The translations under genes were made by a program, and so were the position numbers. From assembly GCA_009763385.1 (NCBI GenBank), contig CM019826.1, positions 58,587,127 to 58,651,126 on the forward strand: a DNA stretch of 64,000 nt. Direction: 5' to 3'. Origin of the DNA: Coix lacryma-jobi var. lacryma-jobi (Eukaryota; Streptophyta; Magnoliopsida; Poales; Poaceae). This document shows positions 8,968 to 18,908 of this stretch, piece after piece. Each line of letters starts with the position of its first letter. Within the stretch, counting starts at the first letter, position 1. The notes below the pieces were generated by a model. The model made no database searches and was not told where the DNA came from. It saw only the letters and a list, made by a program, of their open reading frames with translations.

Positions 8968-10591
8968 AGCCACGTCACCTGGAAATTTCCCATCCATACG
9001 TTCCCTTCCACCCTAGCAAAAATATCTCTGTATTCTCTCATCCCTTGCCCGCAAAAAAACTATCCCTATCCTCTCTCTTTTGCGGTCTCTCTCGGCCTCC
9101 TCCGCTCGCGCCGTCGCCATCGCCTCCGTCCGCATCGTCGTCGTCGCCTCCGCCCGCGCCTCCCCTTCCCTTTCCTCTCCCTCTCAAAGTGGTGGCGCAC
9201 CGACGAGGCCCAACCATGGCCGTCTGCACGCGCTGGCGCGCCCTGGGCGCGGGTGCCGCCGGGCCTGCGGCACAACTGCACCAGCCCTAGGAATGTCCGC
9301 CCCCCGCGCAGCGGCTCAGCACAGATCACACGCCTGCACGCCATGGTGCCAGCGGGCAACGCCGGTGGCCGCTGCCGCCGGCCGTCCCCCACTTCTCCTG
9401 TGTAGCCTTGTGCACACCATTCGCACGGCTCCTCCTCGGTTTGTCCGCACGCTGGTTTGCTCCCTCCTTCTCTCACGTGCTCTCTCTCCCTCCCTCCATA
9501 CTCTATGTAGGGTTTAATGCACTGGATCTACAATGTGATGTGTCATTGCTTTACGATTTGGATGCAATCTAAGAAGCCAAGGTAAATTGGATCTTAGATC
9601 TATTGTTCTTGAGTGATGGATTGATAATTTCAGAGACGCTACTACGTAGATACTATAATCATATGAAAATTGGCCTTTCCTGCTGCTGTGTTGCTGCTGT
9701 AACCATATGCAAATTAGCATAGTTGTGTTCTATTGTGGCCTTCTGCTAATTTTAATTCAGTTTTTGTGCCTAGCTATCTAATATTAATAGCTTAGATTTT
9801 AAAGCCTTTTGTTTTGAATGACACATGAATTTGCTTCGGAAGCTCTTTTAATACTCTGATAATGAACTTATGGTCCATCTATAGTATGGATAAATAATAT
9901 TGAGTCTATTTATTTATCTTGACTCTTGATAGATAATTAACCATCTTTTGGTCAGCACATCATGGATATGTGCAATGCTAATATATTATATGGTTAGACG
10001 AACAATACTTTGGGGATGGACTTTAAATCATGTTAACGAACCAAATAATTATTTCATGAATCTCTGCAGCAACGGGTCGGCCCCAGCCCTGACCTTCGCT
10101 CCGGCAGTGGTGGCTCACCACCAGGCCCTTTGTTGGCGTCGAGCAGTATAGCGCCGCTTCTTAAAGTGAGTGTTTCTGCAGTCTCTGTCCTTGAGTTGAT
10201 TTTCAGGTGTCGCCTTCACCTGCTTTGCTGATACAGTTGCTTGTGTGCCTCTTTGCTCATTTTATTTGCAGTGTGTCTCTCCTTGAATTGGTTTTAATGC
10301 CCTATGGTGATAACGCCCGCACATAGATAATCCTGGTACCTTTCATGCTCTATTATTATGATATATTTCTTTTTGGTTTATTTTGAATGGTGCCCTTCAT
10401 ATAAGAAAATTTGGTGTGACTTAATATTGCAATTGCTGCTGAATTGACTTCTCATAATATTTTCCATCTTTCATTTTGTCAGATAATCATTGTGCTAGAT
10501 GTAGGCTTCTAGGATTTTTTTCCCTTCTGCTATTCCTCTTTTAGTAGTCGTCTGATCACTCATGTAAAAACCCTATTGCAATATGAATCAC
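8968..10591 (+). repeat. Gene-like fragment, copy A (near-identical to 39461-41063)
   Basis: This stretch matches 39461-41063 almost base for base over 1.6 kb, including a pyrimidine-rich leader, a GC-rich first-exon-like part, and an AT-rich intron-like part (gtaaat near 9580 to a ctgcag acceptor near 10069). Copy A has an extra 24 bp of CGTCGTC-type repeat near 9130. At its left edge the Tat LTR cuts in; at the right edge (AATATGAATCAC) it changes abruptly to a copia gag scrap. The same DNA inside the CACTA element continues for another 1.9 kb. I recognise no encoded protein; the plus-strand frames at 8937-9517 disagree between copies and are broken, so no protein is claimed. Confidence 0.85.
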
Positions 10592-11082
10592 GTGGGTTAG
10601 CATGATGCAAATGTTGGTTCAAATTTCGTTTTGAAACATCCTTGGAAGCATTCCTCAAAAGGACAACTCGAGGAGAAGAACGAGTCGTACCACGGGAAAA
10701 GAGGCAAACATCTTCCAAGGTTTTTGTAGAAGAACCAATAGAAGCACCACGAGAAGCATGACGTGGACCAAGAGAAGAAGCACTAGAGGCATGTCCATGA
10801 TCATGACCTAACCCACTAGAAAAGGAGTCATAAAACCCGTCAACAAAGAGGGGCTTCTTATTAGGAGCACAAGCATTCATACCATGGGAAGGGCTATGCA
10901 CCACCGTCTTCCTAAAAGAGCGAGCTTGGCGCAAGCGTTTGGCACGCCGATAGCAAAAGCTTTCTTGATGCCCATTTTTCTCACAAAAAGAGCAATGGTA
11001 TAAAGGCCTATTGGAAGGCACACCATTCTCCGACGAGAAGTCCCTTGGGACTTAGAACAAGAAGCATCAACAACCAACTTGG
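10592..11082 (-). pseudogene. Fragment of a copia-type gag with zinc knuckle
   Basis: A minus-strand frame encodes a zinc knuckle CSFCEKNGHQESFC followed by a basic stretch YRRAKRLRQARSFRK. The same layout (CX2CX4HX4C, then FRR or YRR) is found in element X (CTFCKKDGHSFDFCFRR), W and V. The upstream end matches a part of the X gag (LVV…QGTS), reached through a frameshift. The fragment stops on the right at the Athila-like LTR and on the left at copy A. It overlaps, rather than continues, the gag of element X beyond the Athila-like element. Confidence 0.75.
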
Positions 11083-12501
11083 TGCCTGTTGGTAGTTCTT
11101 AGCTTCACTAAAGATAGTGCAAGGCAAATATCCTCGGTAACGGCCCAGGAATGCTTGTTGGCACTTGCTAACGTTGTTACTAGGAGTAGACTGTGGAGTC
11201 TATCCTCGGCAACGACGTCAGAAATGCTTGAAGCAAGACTGGTCACTATACCTAAAGGAGTGGAGCTAAAGCAGCTATCTACTAATGCCAAGCGGGGTTG
11301 TCAATCCTGACACTAGTAGGAGCTAGCTAGAGAGAATGCAATCTACCAGGAGGAGATTCTGCAAGCCCACAGAACTATCGTAGTAGCACTTCGCCTGGGA
11401 GTACTAGTTGTCGATTTATTTGATCCCAAGGGAAGGCCAGGGTGGTGTATGAGTTGAGTCAAGGAGGGGATGAGAGTCGAAGAAATAAGAAAAGAGAAAA
11501 GGGGAGAAGGGAAGAGAAGGGATGGAAGGCTACAAAGAATATATGGATGGCTAGGTAAGGATGAAATGGATGGCTAAGGTAAGGTGGATAACTAAATAGA
11601 TAGATGGTAACTATGGGTAACTAAGAATACTAACTACTAACTACTCCTAGATAACTAAAAAGCAAGATAACTATGAAGCAAGATAGTTACGAAGCAAGGC
11701 AGGCAAAAGACAATAAAGCAACTAAGTTTAGTATAGTTTTATTCCAATCTTGTCAAGTATCGAGGCGTACTAGCCTTTACCACTTACTTAGGTTGAACGC
11801 TAGCACAATGAGCCTTACTGTTAAACTAGGCCAACTCCGTGGTGGAATTCAAGGCGCACAGGGCTGTCACCACCTGCTTGCTACCACAGTTATCCAGGGG
11901 TCCAGCCGTATCTGAAGGTAAGTCTATCACTAAGCACCACGCTTAACTATATTCTAACTATCTCTACTCTAGCTTTGAATAGAGACACCCTTGCGGATGT
12001 CAGAGCAAATACTTGACTTAATAAGATAAACACTAAACTAACTAAGCAATCTATTGGCAGAGATCAATCACTAAGCTCACTAAAGATTAACTACTATGGC
12101 TAAGTGAATTGAACTGTAGGATAGCTAGGTCACACTCAAGGTACTTGATAAAGTAATACTGAAAGTAATGCTTAAAGTAATACTGAGATAAAGATAAATG
12201 TACCTGAGATACAAGAGAGCAAACCAGACCAGAGACGCCGGGAAATCAACCGACCTCCGATGCTAGTCGCTCGCACCCGCTTCTCTCTTAGCAAGCTCTA
12301 CGCTAATTCTGCCAAGGACTTAGGCTAGGCTGTGCTAAACTAAGAGCCACGCTGTAGTGAGGGCACTAGAGCTATACTCTCTCTACTAGCTAACCTACTT
12401 GCCTAAGCTCTCTGAGCTTCTAACCTAACTCTCACCTGCTTCTCTTGCTTTGCTTGATGTGGGATGTACTTGGGTGTGAATGAAGTGATGCCTCAGGGGG
12501 G

Positions 12502-12510
12502 TATTTATAG
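12502..12510 (-). promoter_or_regulatory. TATA box of the Athila-like 3' LTR
   Basis: The minus strand reads CTATAAATA just after a GGGGGG run; the same site is at 18312-18320 in the other LTR. Confidence 0.65.
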
Positions 12511-12566
12511 CCCAAATGAGTGAGGGGGTTCTTATAGGGGCAGCCAACCGACCTAGGGTTAGGTCA

Positions 12567-12886
12567 GGTGGCGGGCGCCACCCCCTACTGGCGGCCGCCA
12601 GTGCCCTGGCCGTTGGATGCACCGACTTTGATCCTACGGCCTCCAGGTGGTTGTCCAAGGCGGTTTGGAGGTCGGTAGCATGTCCTAGCAACCGCCATTC
12701 AGCATTGATCCACGCCACTTCATCCTGAGCCGTCTGATGCCACTGACCTAGTGACCAAGGGCTAGGATTTGGCCTTGGGGAGGTCACACGGATCGGTGAC
12801 GTGGCAGGGAGTGGCACTTGGGCCAACCCAAGTGGCGGGCGCCACTTAGAGGTGGCGGATGCCACCTAGGGGTGGCGGGCACCACC
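12567..12886. repeat. Cluster of GC-rich palindromes in U3 of the Athila-like 3' LTR
   Basis: Short near-perfect palindromes: GGTGGCG/CGCCACC at 12567-12582, a 16-base palindrome ACTGGCGGCCGCCAGT at 12587-12602, AAGTGGC/GCCACTT at 12830-12847, GGTGGC/GCCACC at 12851-12866 and GGTGG/CCACC at 12871-12886. They lie 60-380 bp upstream of the TATA box. The stems differ from one another but stay paired. Confidence 0.9.
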
Positions 12887-13096
12887 CTCCTTAGGCCCAT
12901 TTGGGCCCTGCTGAGTGGGTTTGGCCTCTGGTGGGTCCATATGTCCAAATTTGGTTCAAATCCTGCATTCAAATAAAATTCTATGGACATGTGGAATTTG
13001 GTTAGTTTGAAACATATTTGACTACATTTCATGCCTTTTTGGTGGACTTTAGGGTCGAATGTTGATGGTAAAACAGGTGTTTAAGGACCGTCAACA

Positions 13097-13110
13097 AGCT
13101 CCCCCAAGCT
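13097..13110 (-). other. Polypurine tract of the Athila-like element
   Basis: The minus strand reads AGCTTGGGGGAGCT directly before the 3' LTR, where plus-strand DNA synthesis of an LTR element is primed. Confidence 0.75.
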
Positions 13111-13797
13111 AACCTGTTGCTCGTCCTCGAGCAACAATGCGGTTTAAGCATTGAGCATGAAATGGATAGCAACTTAAGATGTCTGCAAGTGCATATTGTA
13201 TAGTGAGAAATAACTTAGCATATATCATTAATCATAGCAATGTGGGGCTTATAGCTTTTCACTTCAAACATGCAAGAGTGAAATAAAGTAGTAGATAGGA
13301 AATTTTTATCTTGCTTAGGTTTGACTAGGATTCTGTCTTGAGGTTTTTTCAAGGTTTTCAAAAGACAACAACTTGCTTAAGTCCTCCAAGATTCACTCAA
13401 TCACTCAATGGTGTTTAAATCCTCACTTAGGCCAAAATGTAGCCTCTCCTATTTCTAAAGAATGATATGTGGAGTTATAGGTAGGCTAAGAACCATGAGC
13501 AAATTGCCTGATGTTTATTGCTAAGCTAGACACTCAGATCATAAGGAGCAGCAAATCAAAAAAATTGATCAAGATGTGCATGTGTGGTTATGTGGAAGTG
13601 TATAGAGACATATTTCATAATCCTTCCTAGTTAATTTCTGGGGTCTAGAGCTAATGATAATTCTCTCTTTTTTTTGAATACATAGTGAGTAGACAAAAGA
13701 TGTGTCCTCACATTTTCTTAGGACATAATCCTCTTTTGAGCTACTTTGCTCACTTTTTTTTCTTCAGGACATAGTCCTTTCTTGAGCTACTTTGCTC

Positions 13798-13837
<40 letters not shown>

Positions 13838-14826
13838 AGCTCTAGATTTCCCCAGACATCTATAGGAAAGGATTTTTGAAATGAGTAGGGAAAGGGAGAG
13901 AAATGCTTATTCCCAGTGTAGGAATAGCATAAGGCTAGCAATGGGATGTTTGGCAGGGTATTGCATATCTCCGGTGTAGAGAATAAGCAATTTATTTGGT
14001 GGTTGCAAACTTCCAAAGTGGAAAGTAGGCAATTTATGGTGGGTGTGCGTGAATCTTGATTCAAAAGATATGATAAGCTTCTCTACTAAGATCTATGAGG
14101 TCTAACAAAGCTCAACACAAACAAAGCTCTCTGTGGTTTTGACTAATGACTAACAAATATTTGGCTGGTGGTGGGATAGGATAAAATCTAGGAGGAACTT
14201 TTAGCAAGGTTTTCATAATTTTTAAAAGAAATCCTCCAGATTAGGTCCTAATTTCACCTTAGCAAGTTTAAAGAATTACTCCATTTCTAACTAACTTTAT
14301 TCACTAAGCCAGATTTCAGTTAAAGCATGTGCAACCCATAAAAGCTACAACTTAGATAAGACTAGTCATTCAAACCATAACAATAGCATTTGCATGATAT
14401 ATTTCAAATCTTATTCATGTTTCAACTTGTTTAAGCAGATTTTATCAATTTTATTCATGGAGTGGTTATTTAGGCAAGCATGTGACATTCAAAAGATATA
14501 GAATTTAAGAACTGAATGTAAAGTGTAGGCTTGAGACATACCTTATTGGAGCGGGAGTCTCCCCCAAGCTGGCTTCTTGCTTGGTGAAGGGTCTTCTTCT
14601 TTCTCGGACGGAGCTCTTGTTCTCATTTTATTAAAAAGGGAAACTATCTAATGTTGTGAAAAGGGAAACTATCCTATTTTATTATTCTAGCTAAGTTAAC
14701 ATATACCTATGCATATGACTAAAGATAACTGGTGATATTTTTTTTAGTTACATGCATGACATATGTTATTTATTCGAAAAGGAAAAGGGAAAATTGAAGG
14801 GAAAAAATTAAAAGTAAAACCATATC
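13111..14826. other. 3' noncoding part of the Athila-like element, with a (TC)n microsatellite
   Basis: About 1.7 kb between the protease stop and the polypurine tract. It is AT-rich with many stops in all frames. A pure TC run lies at 13801-13833; the Arg-Glu-repeat frame across it is an artefact. In complete Athila elements RT and integrase would stand here, and no trace of either is visible. Confidence 0.7.
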
Positions 14827-15285
14827 TTAGGTCCATGGAGTTTCATCTTTATCGGGTGGATCTTCTTCCTTGGGCACTTCTTCTCTTAGTACTCCATCGG
14901 GTTCTTCTTCTTTTGGCACCTCTCCCTTGTTATGTGAATCACACAACTCAGGAGGTGGTTCTTTCTTTCTGTTCCACCTTGTTCTTGGGCGCCTCTTCTT
15001 GGTACGAACGGGTTTTGCTACCTGCATGTTAGCGGCATATGCGGGACCACGGGAGAAGGAGAATATTTCCTTCCTCCCTCCTAATGTCATTTGAATTTTA
15101 CCACTTCCCACATATATGCAAGCATTAACAGTATTCAAGAAGGGTCTACCTAAGATTAGAGGCACATCTTTCCTATTTCCCATATCTAGTATTATGAAAT
15201 CAGCAGGAACATAGGAGCCTCTAATATGAACAGGTAAATCATTAACTATTCCTTCTACATAGCAAGTGGATTGATCAGCTAGCAC
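14827..15285 (-). pseudogene. Aspartic protease C-part of the Athila-like element
   Basis: This frame is the downstream half of a retropepsin: the segments FIILDMG and PLILGRPFLNTVNA match the flap-to-second-sheet part of Athila-type proteases, which cleave gag. A basic then acidic Pro-Glu-rich tail follows, ending at a stop. It is in the same frame as the gag-zinc segment at 15304-16020 and parted from it only by one TGA codon near 15302. The stretch after it holds no RT. Confidence 0.8.
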
Positions 15286-15303
15286 AACATACGCAGATGT
15301 GGA

Positions 15304-16020
15304 TCACATGGGTGGAAAGAACGAGTTTTCATAGAAATATTTAGATAAAATGTTCACACTCGATCCTAAATCACACATGGCATTTTTAAAGACTTCACCA
15401 AAGATTGAGCATCTAATTATGGGACTACCAGGATCACCCTTTTTAACAGTCATGGTTTGATCTTCATAATAGTTCAAATATTTTATTTCAACCATATTTG
15501 CAGTTTCCATGTCAGGTTTAGCAGGAATTTTGCCAGATTCAAAAGATGGTATGATAGCAGCAAGTTGAGCTAATTGGGTTTCTAACATCTTATTAAAGCT
15601 AAGTTGATTTTTCAGAGCAGATGAGAAATCTTCCAATTTAGCATTTATTTTCTCAAGGGCTTTATCATTTGACATTAATTTCTTATTCAAAAATTCAGTA
15701 GTTCTACCTTGAGAGTAGACTAGATTCTTTAAGAACGAGAAATCTTCAGAATTATGAAAATTAGGGCGAGGGAATGAATTGTTACCTTGAGAATTGGAGT
15801 GCTGATTCCATCCTTGATTCTGTTGATGGAAACCGTTGTTGTTGTTGTTGATGAAGTTCAAATCTTCATGTAGCTCGGGGCAGTGGTTCCCAGAATGTCT
15901 GGTTTCTCCACAGACTTCACAGGTCATGTAAGATTCCAGAGATTGGACACTCTCTTGTTGGTTCATCTTCTCACAGCTGTCCAGCTTCTTTGCCAGCAGG
16001 TCCATCTTGGCCACGATCAT
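15304..16020 (-). pseudogene. Gag C-part with zinc knuckle and start of protease
   Basis: The zinc knuckle CEVCGETRHSGNHC (CX2CX4HX4C) is near the start. An Asn/Gln-rich low-complexity stretch follows, then a coiled-coil-like segment, then the protease site CDLGSSVNILS. Athila proteases commonly show DLG in place of DTG, so the site is not clearly dead. The frame is the same as gag upstream (16048-16704) and protease downstream; single TGA codons bound it on both sides. Confidence 0.82.
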
Positions 16021-16047
16021 GTCGGCTTCCTTAAGGGAATGTATACC

Positions 16048-16704
16048 TCACTTACGGGGCTGTAGTCTTTCATCATTCCATCCTTGGTTCGACACCATCT
16101 TCTCTATGAGAGCCTTAGCATCTGCAACATTCAGAGAAAAGAATGCACCGCCGGCGGCGGCATCCAAATGGCTTCTAGAGAGAGGGGTTAGGCCATGGTA
16201 GAAGTTCTGGATCAGTAGCCAGTCCTCCATACCGTGGTGCGGACAAGCAGCGACATACTCTTGCAACCTCTCCCAAGCCTCGGGAATAGATTCCTCGGCT
16301 TGTTGCATAAAGCTGGAGATTTTGTTGCGCAGAGCATTCGTCTTGCCCATCAGAAAGAATTTGGCGAGAAAAGCATTGGAACACTTGTCCCATGAGTCTA
16401 CAGCGTTGCGATCGGTATAGAACCATTGCTTCGCTTTTCCTAGCAAAGAGAAAGGAAAGAGACGAAGGCGGATGGCTTCTTGGGTTATCCCCTTAATGGT
16501 GAAGGTGCCGCAAATCTCCAAAAATTGTTGGATGTGAGCATTGGCATCCTCATGAGCCTTGCCACAGAACGGGCTAGCTTGGACCATCGTGATCAGAGCC
16601 AGTTTTAGCTCAAAATTGAGGTTGGCATCGATCACGTCTGGTCCTATCGCTACATTAGCGGCAGAAGAAGCAAAAAATTCACGAATGGTCTTATTAGCCA
16701 TCAT
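16048..16704 (-). pseudogene. Gag of the Athila-like element
   Basis: I start at the twin ATGs at 16701-16704 (MMANKTIREFF) because the frame upstream of them is a hydrophobic run inside the leader and reaches into the primer site. The product is a gag core of the retrotransposon_gag kind, which builds the virus-like particle: AIRLRLFPFSLLGKAKQWF, then FLAKFF, then the FYHGL…HLDAAAGGAF segment shared by Athila-type elements. The frame ends at a TGA near 16045 and continues in phase beyond it. Both in-phase stops here are TGA, which fits deamination of a methylated CGA codon (inference). Confidence 0.85.
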
Positions 16705-16862
16705 GAAGATAGAACGAGATAAGAAAGAAAGAAGTTGAAGAAGATGAAGGAAAAAGATAAGAAGAGTTAAGGAAAGAAAGAATGGGGTAAGATGGGATTC
16801 GCTAAGCAGGAGCTTAAGCGAAGATAAATTCGACACGGACTCAACCGATACACCGATTGCCT

Positions 16863-16880
16863 TCCCCGGCAACGGCACCA
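16863..16880 (-). other. Primer binding site, tRNA-Asp type
   Basis: The plus strand reads TCCCCGGCAACGGCACCA, one base from the plant tRNA-Asp 3' end (GGCGCCA). It lies 8 bases from the 5' LTR. Confidence 0.88.
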
Positions 16881-16932
16881 GAAATGCTTGTTGGTAGTTC
16901 TTAGCTTCAATAAAGATAGTGCTAGGCAACTA

Positions 16933-17022
16933 TCCCCGGTAACGGCCCAGGAATGCTTGTTGGCACTTGCTAACGTTGTTACTAGGAGTAGACTGTGGAG
17001 TCTATCCTCGGCAACGGCGTTA
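16933..17022 (-). other. Two extra primer-site-like units inside the LTR
   Basis: TCCCCGGTAACGGCCCA (16933-16949) and TCCTCGGCAACGGCGTTA (17005-17022) both resemble the true tRNA-Asp site, and each is followed by GAATGCT or GAAATGCT as the true site is. The sequence between them starts TGTTGGCACTTGC, like an LTR edge. Equivalent copies lie at 11131-11147 and 11203-11220. Confidence 0.8.
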
Positions 17023-18311
17023 GAAATGCTTGAAGCAAGACTAGTCACTATACCTAAAGGAGTGGAGCTAAAGCAGCTATCTACTAATGCCAAGCGGGGT
17101 TGTCAATCCCGACACTAGTAGGAGCTAGCTAGAGAGAATGCAATCTACCAGGAGGAGATTCTGCAAGCGCACAGAACTATCATAGTAGCACTTCGCCTGG
17201 GAGTACCAGGTGTCGATTTATTTGATCCCAAGGGAAGGCTAGGGTGGTGTATGAGTTGAGTCAAGGAGGGGATGAGAGTCGAAGAAATAAGAAAAGAGAA
17301 AAGGGGAGAAGGGAAGTGAAGGGATGGAAGGCTAGAAAGAATATATGGATGGCTAGGTAAGGATGAAATGGATGGCTAAGGTAAGGTGGATAACTAAATA
17401 GATAGATGGTAACTATGGGTAACTAAGAATACTAACTACTAACTACTAACTTCTCCTAGATAACTACAAAGCAAGATAACTATGAAGCAAGATAGTTACG
17501 AAGCAAGGCAGGCAAAAGACAATAAAGCAACTAAGTTAAGTATAGTTTTATTCCTATCTTGTCAAGTATCGAGGCGTACTAGCCTTTAGCACTTACTTAG
17601 GTTGAACGCTAGCACAACGAGCCTTACTGTTAAACTGGGCCAACTATGTGGTGGAATTCAAGGCGCACAGGGCTGTCACCACCTACTTGCTACCACAGCT
17701 ATTCGGGGGTCCAGCCGTATCTGAAGGTAAGTCTATAACTAAGCACCACGCTTAACTATATTCTAACTATCTCTACTCTAGCTTTGAATAGAGACACCCT
17801 TGCGGACGTCAGAGCAAATACTTGACTTAATAAGATAAACACTAAACTAACTAAGCAACCTATTGGCAAAGATCAATCACTAAGCTCACTAGAGATTAAC
17901 TACTATGGCTAAGTGAATTGAACTGTAGGATAGCTAGGTCACACTCAAGGTACTTGATAAAGTAATACTAAAAGTAATGCTTAAAGTAATACTGAGATAA
18001 AGATAAATGTACCTGAGATACAAGAGAGCAAACCAGACCAGAGACGCCGGGAAATCAACCGACCTCCGATGCCAGTCGCTCGCACCCGCTTCTCTCTTAG
18101 CAAGCTCTACGCTAATTCTGCCAAGGACTTAGGCTAAGCTGTGCTAAACTAAGAGCCGCGCTGTAGCGAGGGCACTAGAGCTATACTGTCTCTACTAGCT
18201 AAGCTACTTGCCTAAGCTCTCTGAGCTTCTAACCTAACTCTCACTTGTTTCTCTTGCTTTTGCTTGATGTGGGATGTACTTGGGTGTGAATGAAGTGATG
18301 CCTCAGGGGGG

Positions 18312-18320
18312 TATTTATAG
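18312..18320 (-). promoter_or_regulatory. TATA box of the Athila-like 5' LTR
   Basis: The minus strand reads CTATAAATA, as in the 3' LTR at 12502-12510. Confidence 0.65.
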
Positions 18321-18908
18321 ACCAAATGAGTGAGGGGGGTTCTTATAAGGGGCAGCCAACCGACCTAGGGTTAGGTCAGGTGGCGGGCGCCACCCCCTAC
18401 TGGCGGCCGCCAGTGCCCTGGCCGTTGGATGCACCGACTTTGATCCTACGGCCTCCAGGTGGTTGTCCAAGGCGGTTTGGAGGTCGGTTGCATGTCCTAG
18501 CAACCGCCATTCAGACTTGATCCACGCCACTTCATCCTGAGTCGTCCGATGCCACTGACCTAGTGACCAAGGGCCAGGATTTGGCCTTGGGGAGGTCACA
18601 CGGATCGGTGACATGGCAGGGAGTGGCACTTGGGCCAACCCAAGTGGCGGGCACCACTTAGAGGTGGCGGGCGCCACCTAGGGGTGGCGGGCGCCACCCT
18701 CCTTAGGCCCATTTGGGCCCTGCTGAGTGGGCTTGGCCTCTGGTGGGTCCATATGTCCAAATTTGGTTCAAATCCTGCATTCAAATAAAATTCTATGGAC
18801 ATGTAGAATTTGGTTAGTTTGAAACCTATTTGACTACATTTCATGCCTTTTTGGTGGACTTTAGGGTCGAATGTTGATGGTAAAATAGGTGTTTAAGGAC
18901 TGTCAACA

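Larger units (their letters stand above)
11087..13096 (-). repeat. 3' LTR of the Athila-like element
   Basis: Begins TGTTGGTAG and ends GTCAACA on the plus strand; matches 16889-18908 with scattered substitutions and small indels. Contains two extra primer-site-like segments at 11131-11147 and 11203-11220, a TATA box and a palindrome cluster. Confidence 0.92.
11087..18908 (-). mobile_element. Athila-like non-autonomous LTR retrotransposon (gag-protease only)
   Basis: Two LTRs of about 2.0 kb (11087-13096 and 16889-18908) enclose 3.8 kb that codes only gag, a zinc knuckle and an aspartic protease on the minus strand. No reverse transcriptase, RNase H or integrase is present, so it would need a partner element for these. 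The primer binding site at 16863-16880 fits tRNA-Asp. The gag sequence and DLGS-type protease site are typical of the Athila group of Ty3/gypsy. No target duplication is seen: the flanks are GGTGCC on the left and AGCTAA on the right. Confidence 0.87.
16889..18908 (-). repeat. 5' LTR of the Athila-like element
   Basis: Starts TGTTGGTAG and ends GTCAACA on the plus strand. It has primer-site-like copies at 16933-16949 and 17005-17022, a TATA box at 18312-18320, and palindromes at 18379-18394, 18663-18678 and 18683-18698. It is very close to the 3' LTR, so the element is fairly young. Confidence 0.92.

Noticed and set aside
8937..9517. Plus-strand frames in copy A, possible host protein
   Set aside because: The frames differ between copy A and copy B owing to a 24-bp change and substitutions, are of low complexity, and include a leader-like pyrimidine stretch.
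13750..14064. Frame with an Arg-Glu repeat
   Set aside because: Produced by the TC microsatellite at 13801-13833.
16863..16880. Possible tRNA gene
   Set aside because: Only the 3' 18 bases of tRNA-Asp are present; this is a primer binding site. The same applies at 8208, 20453, 24351, 29004 and 52897.
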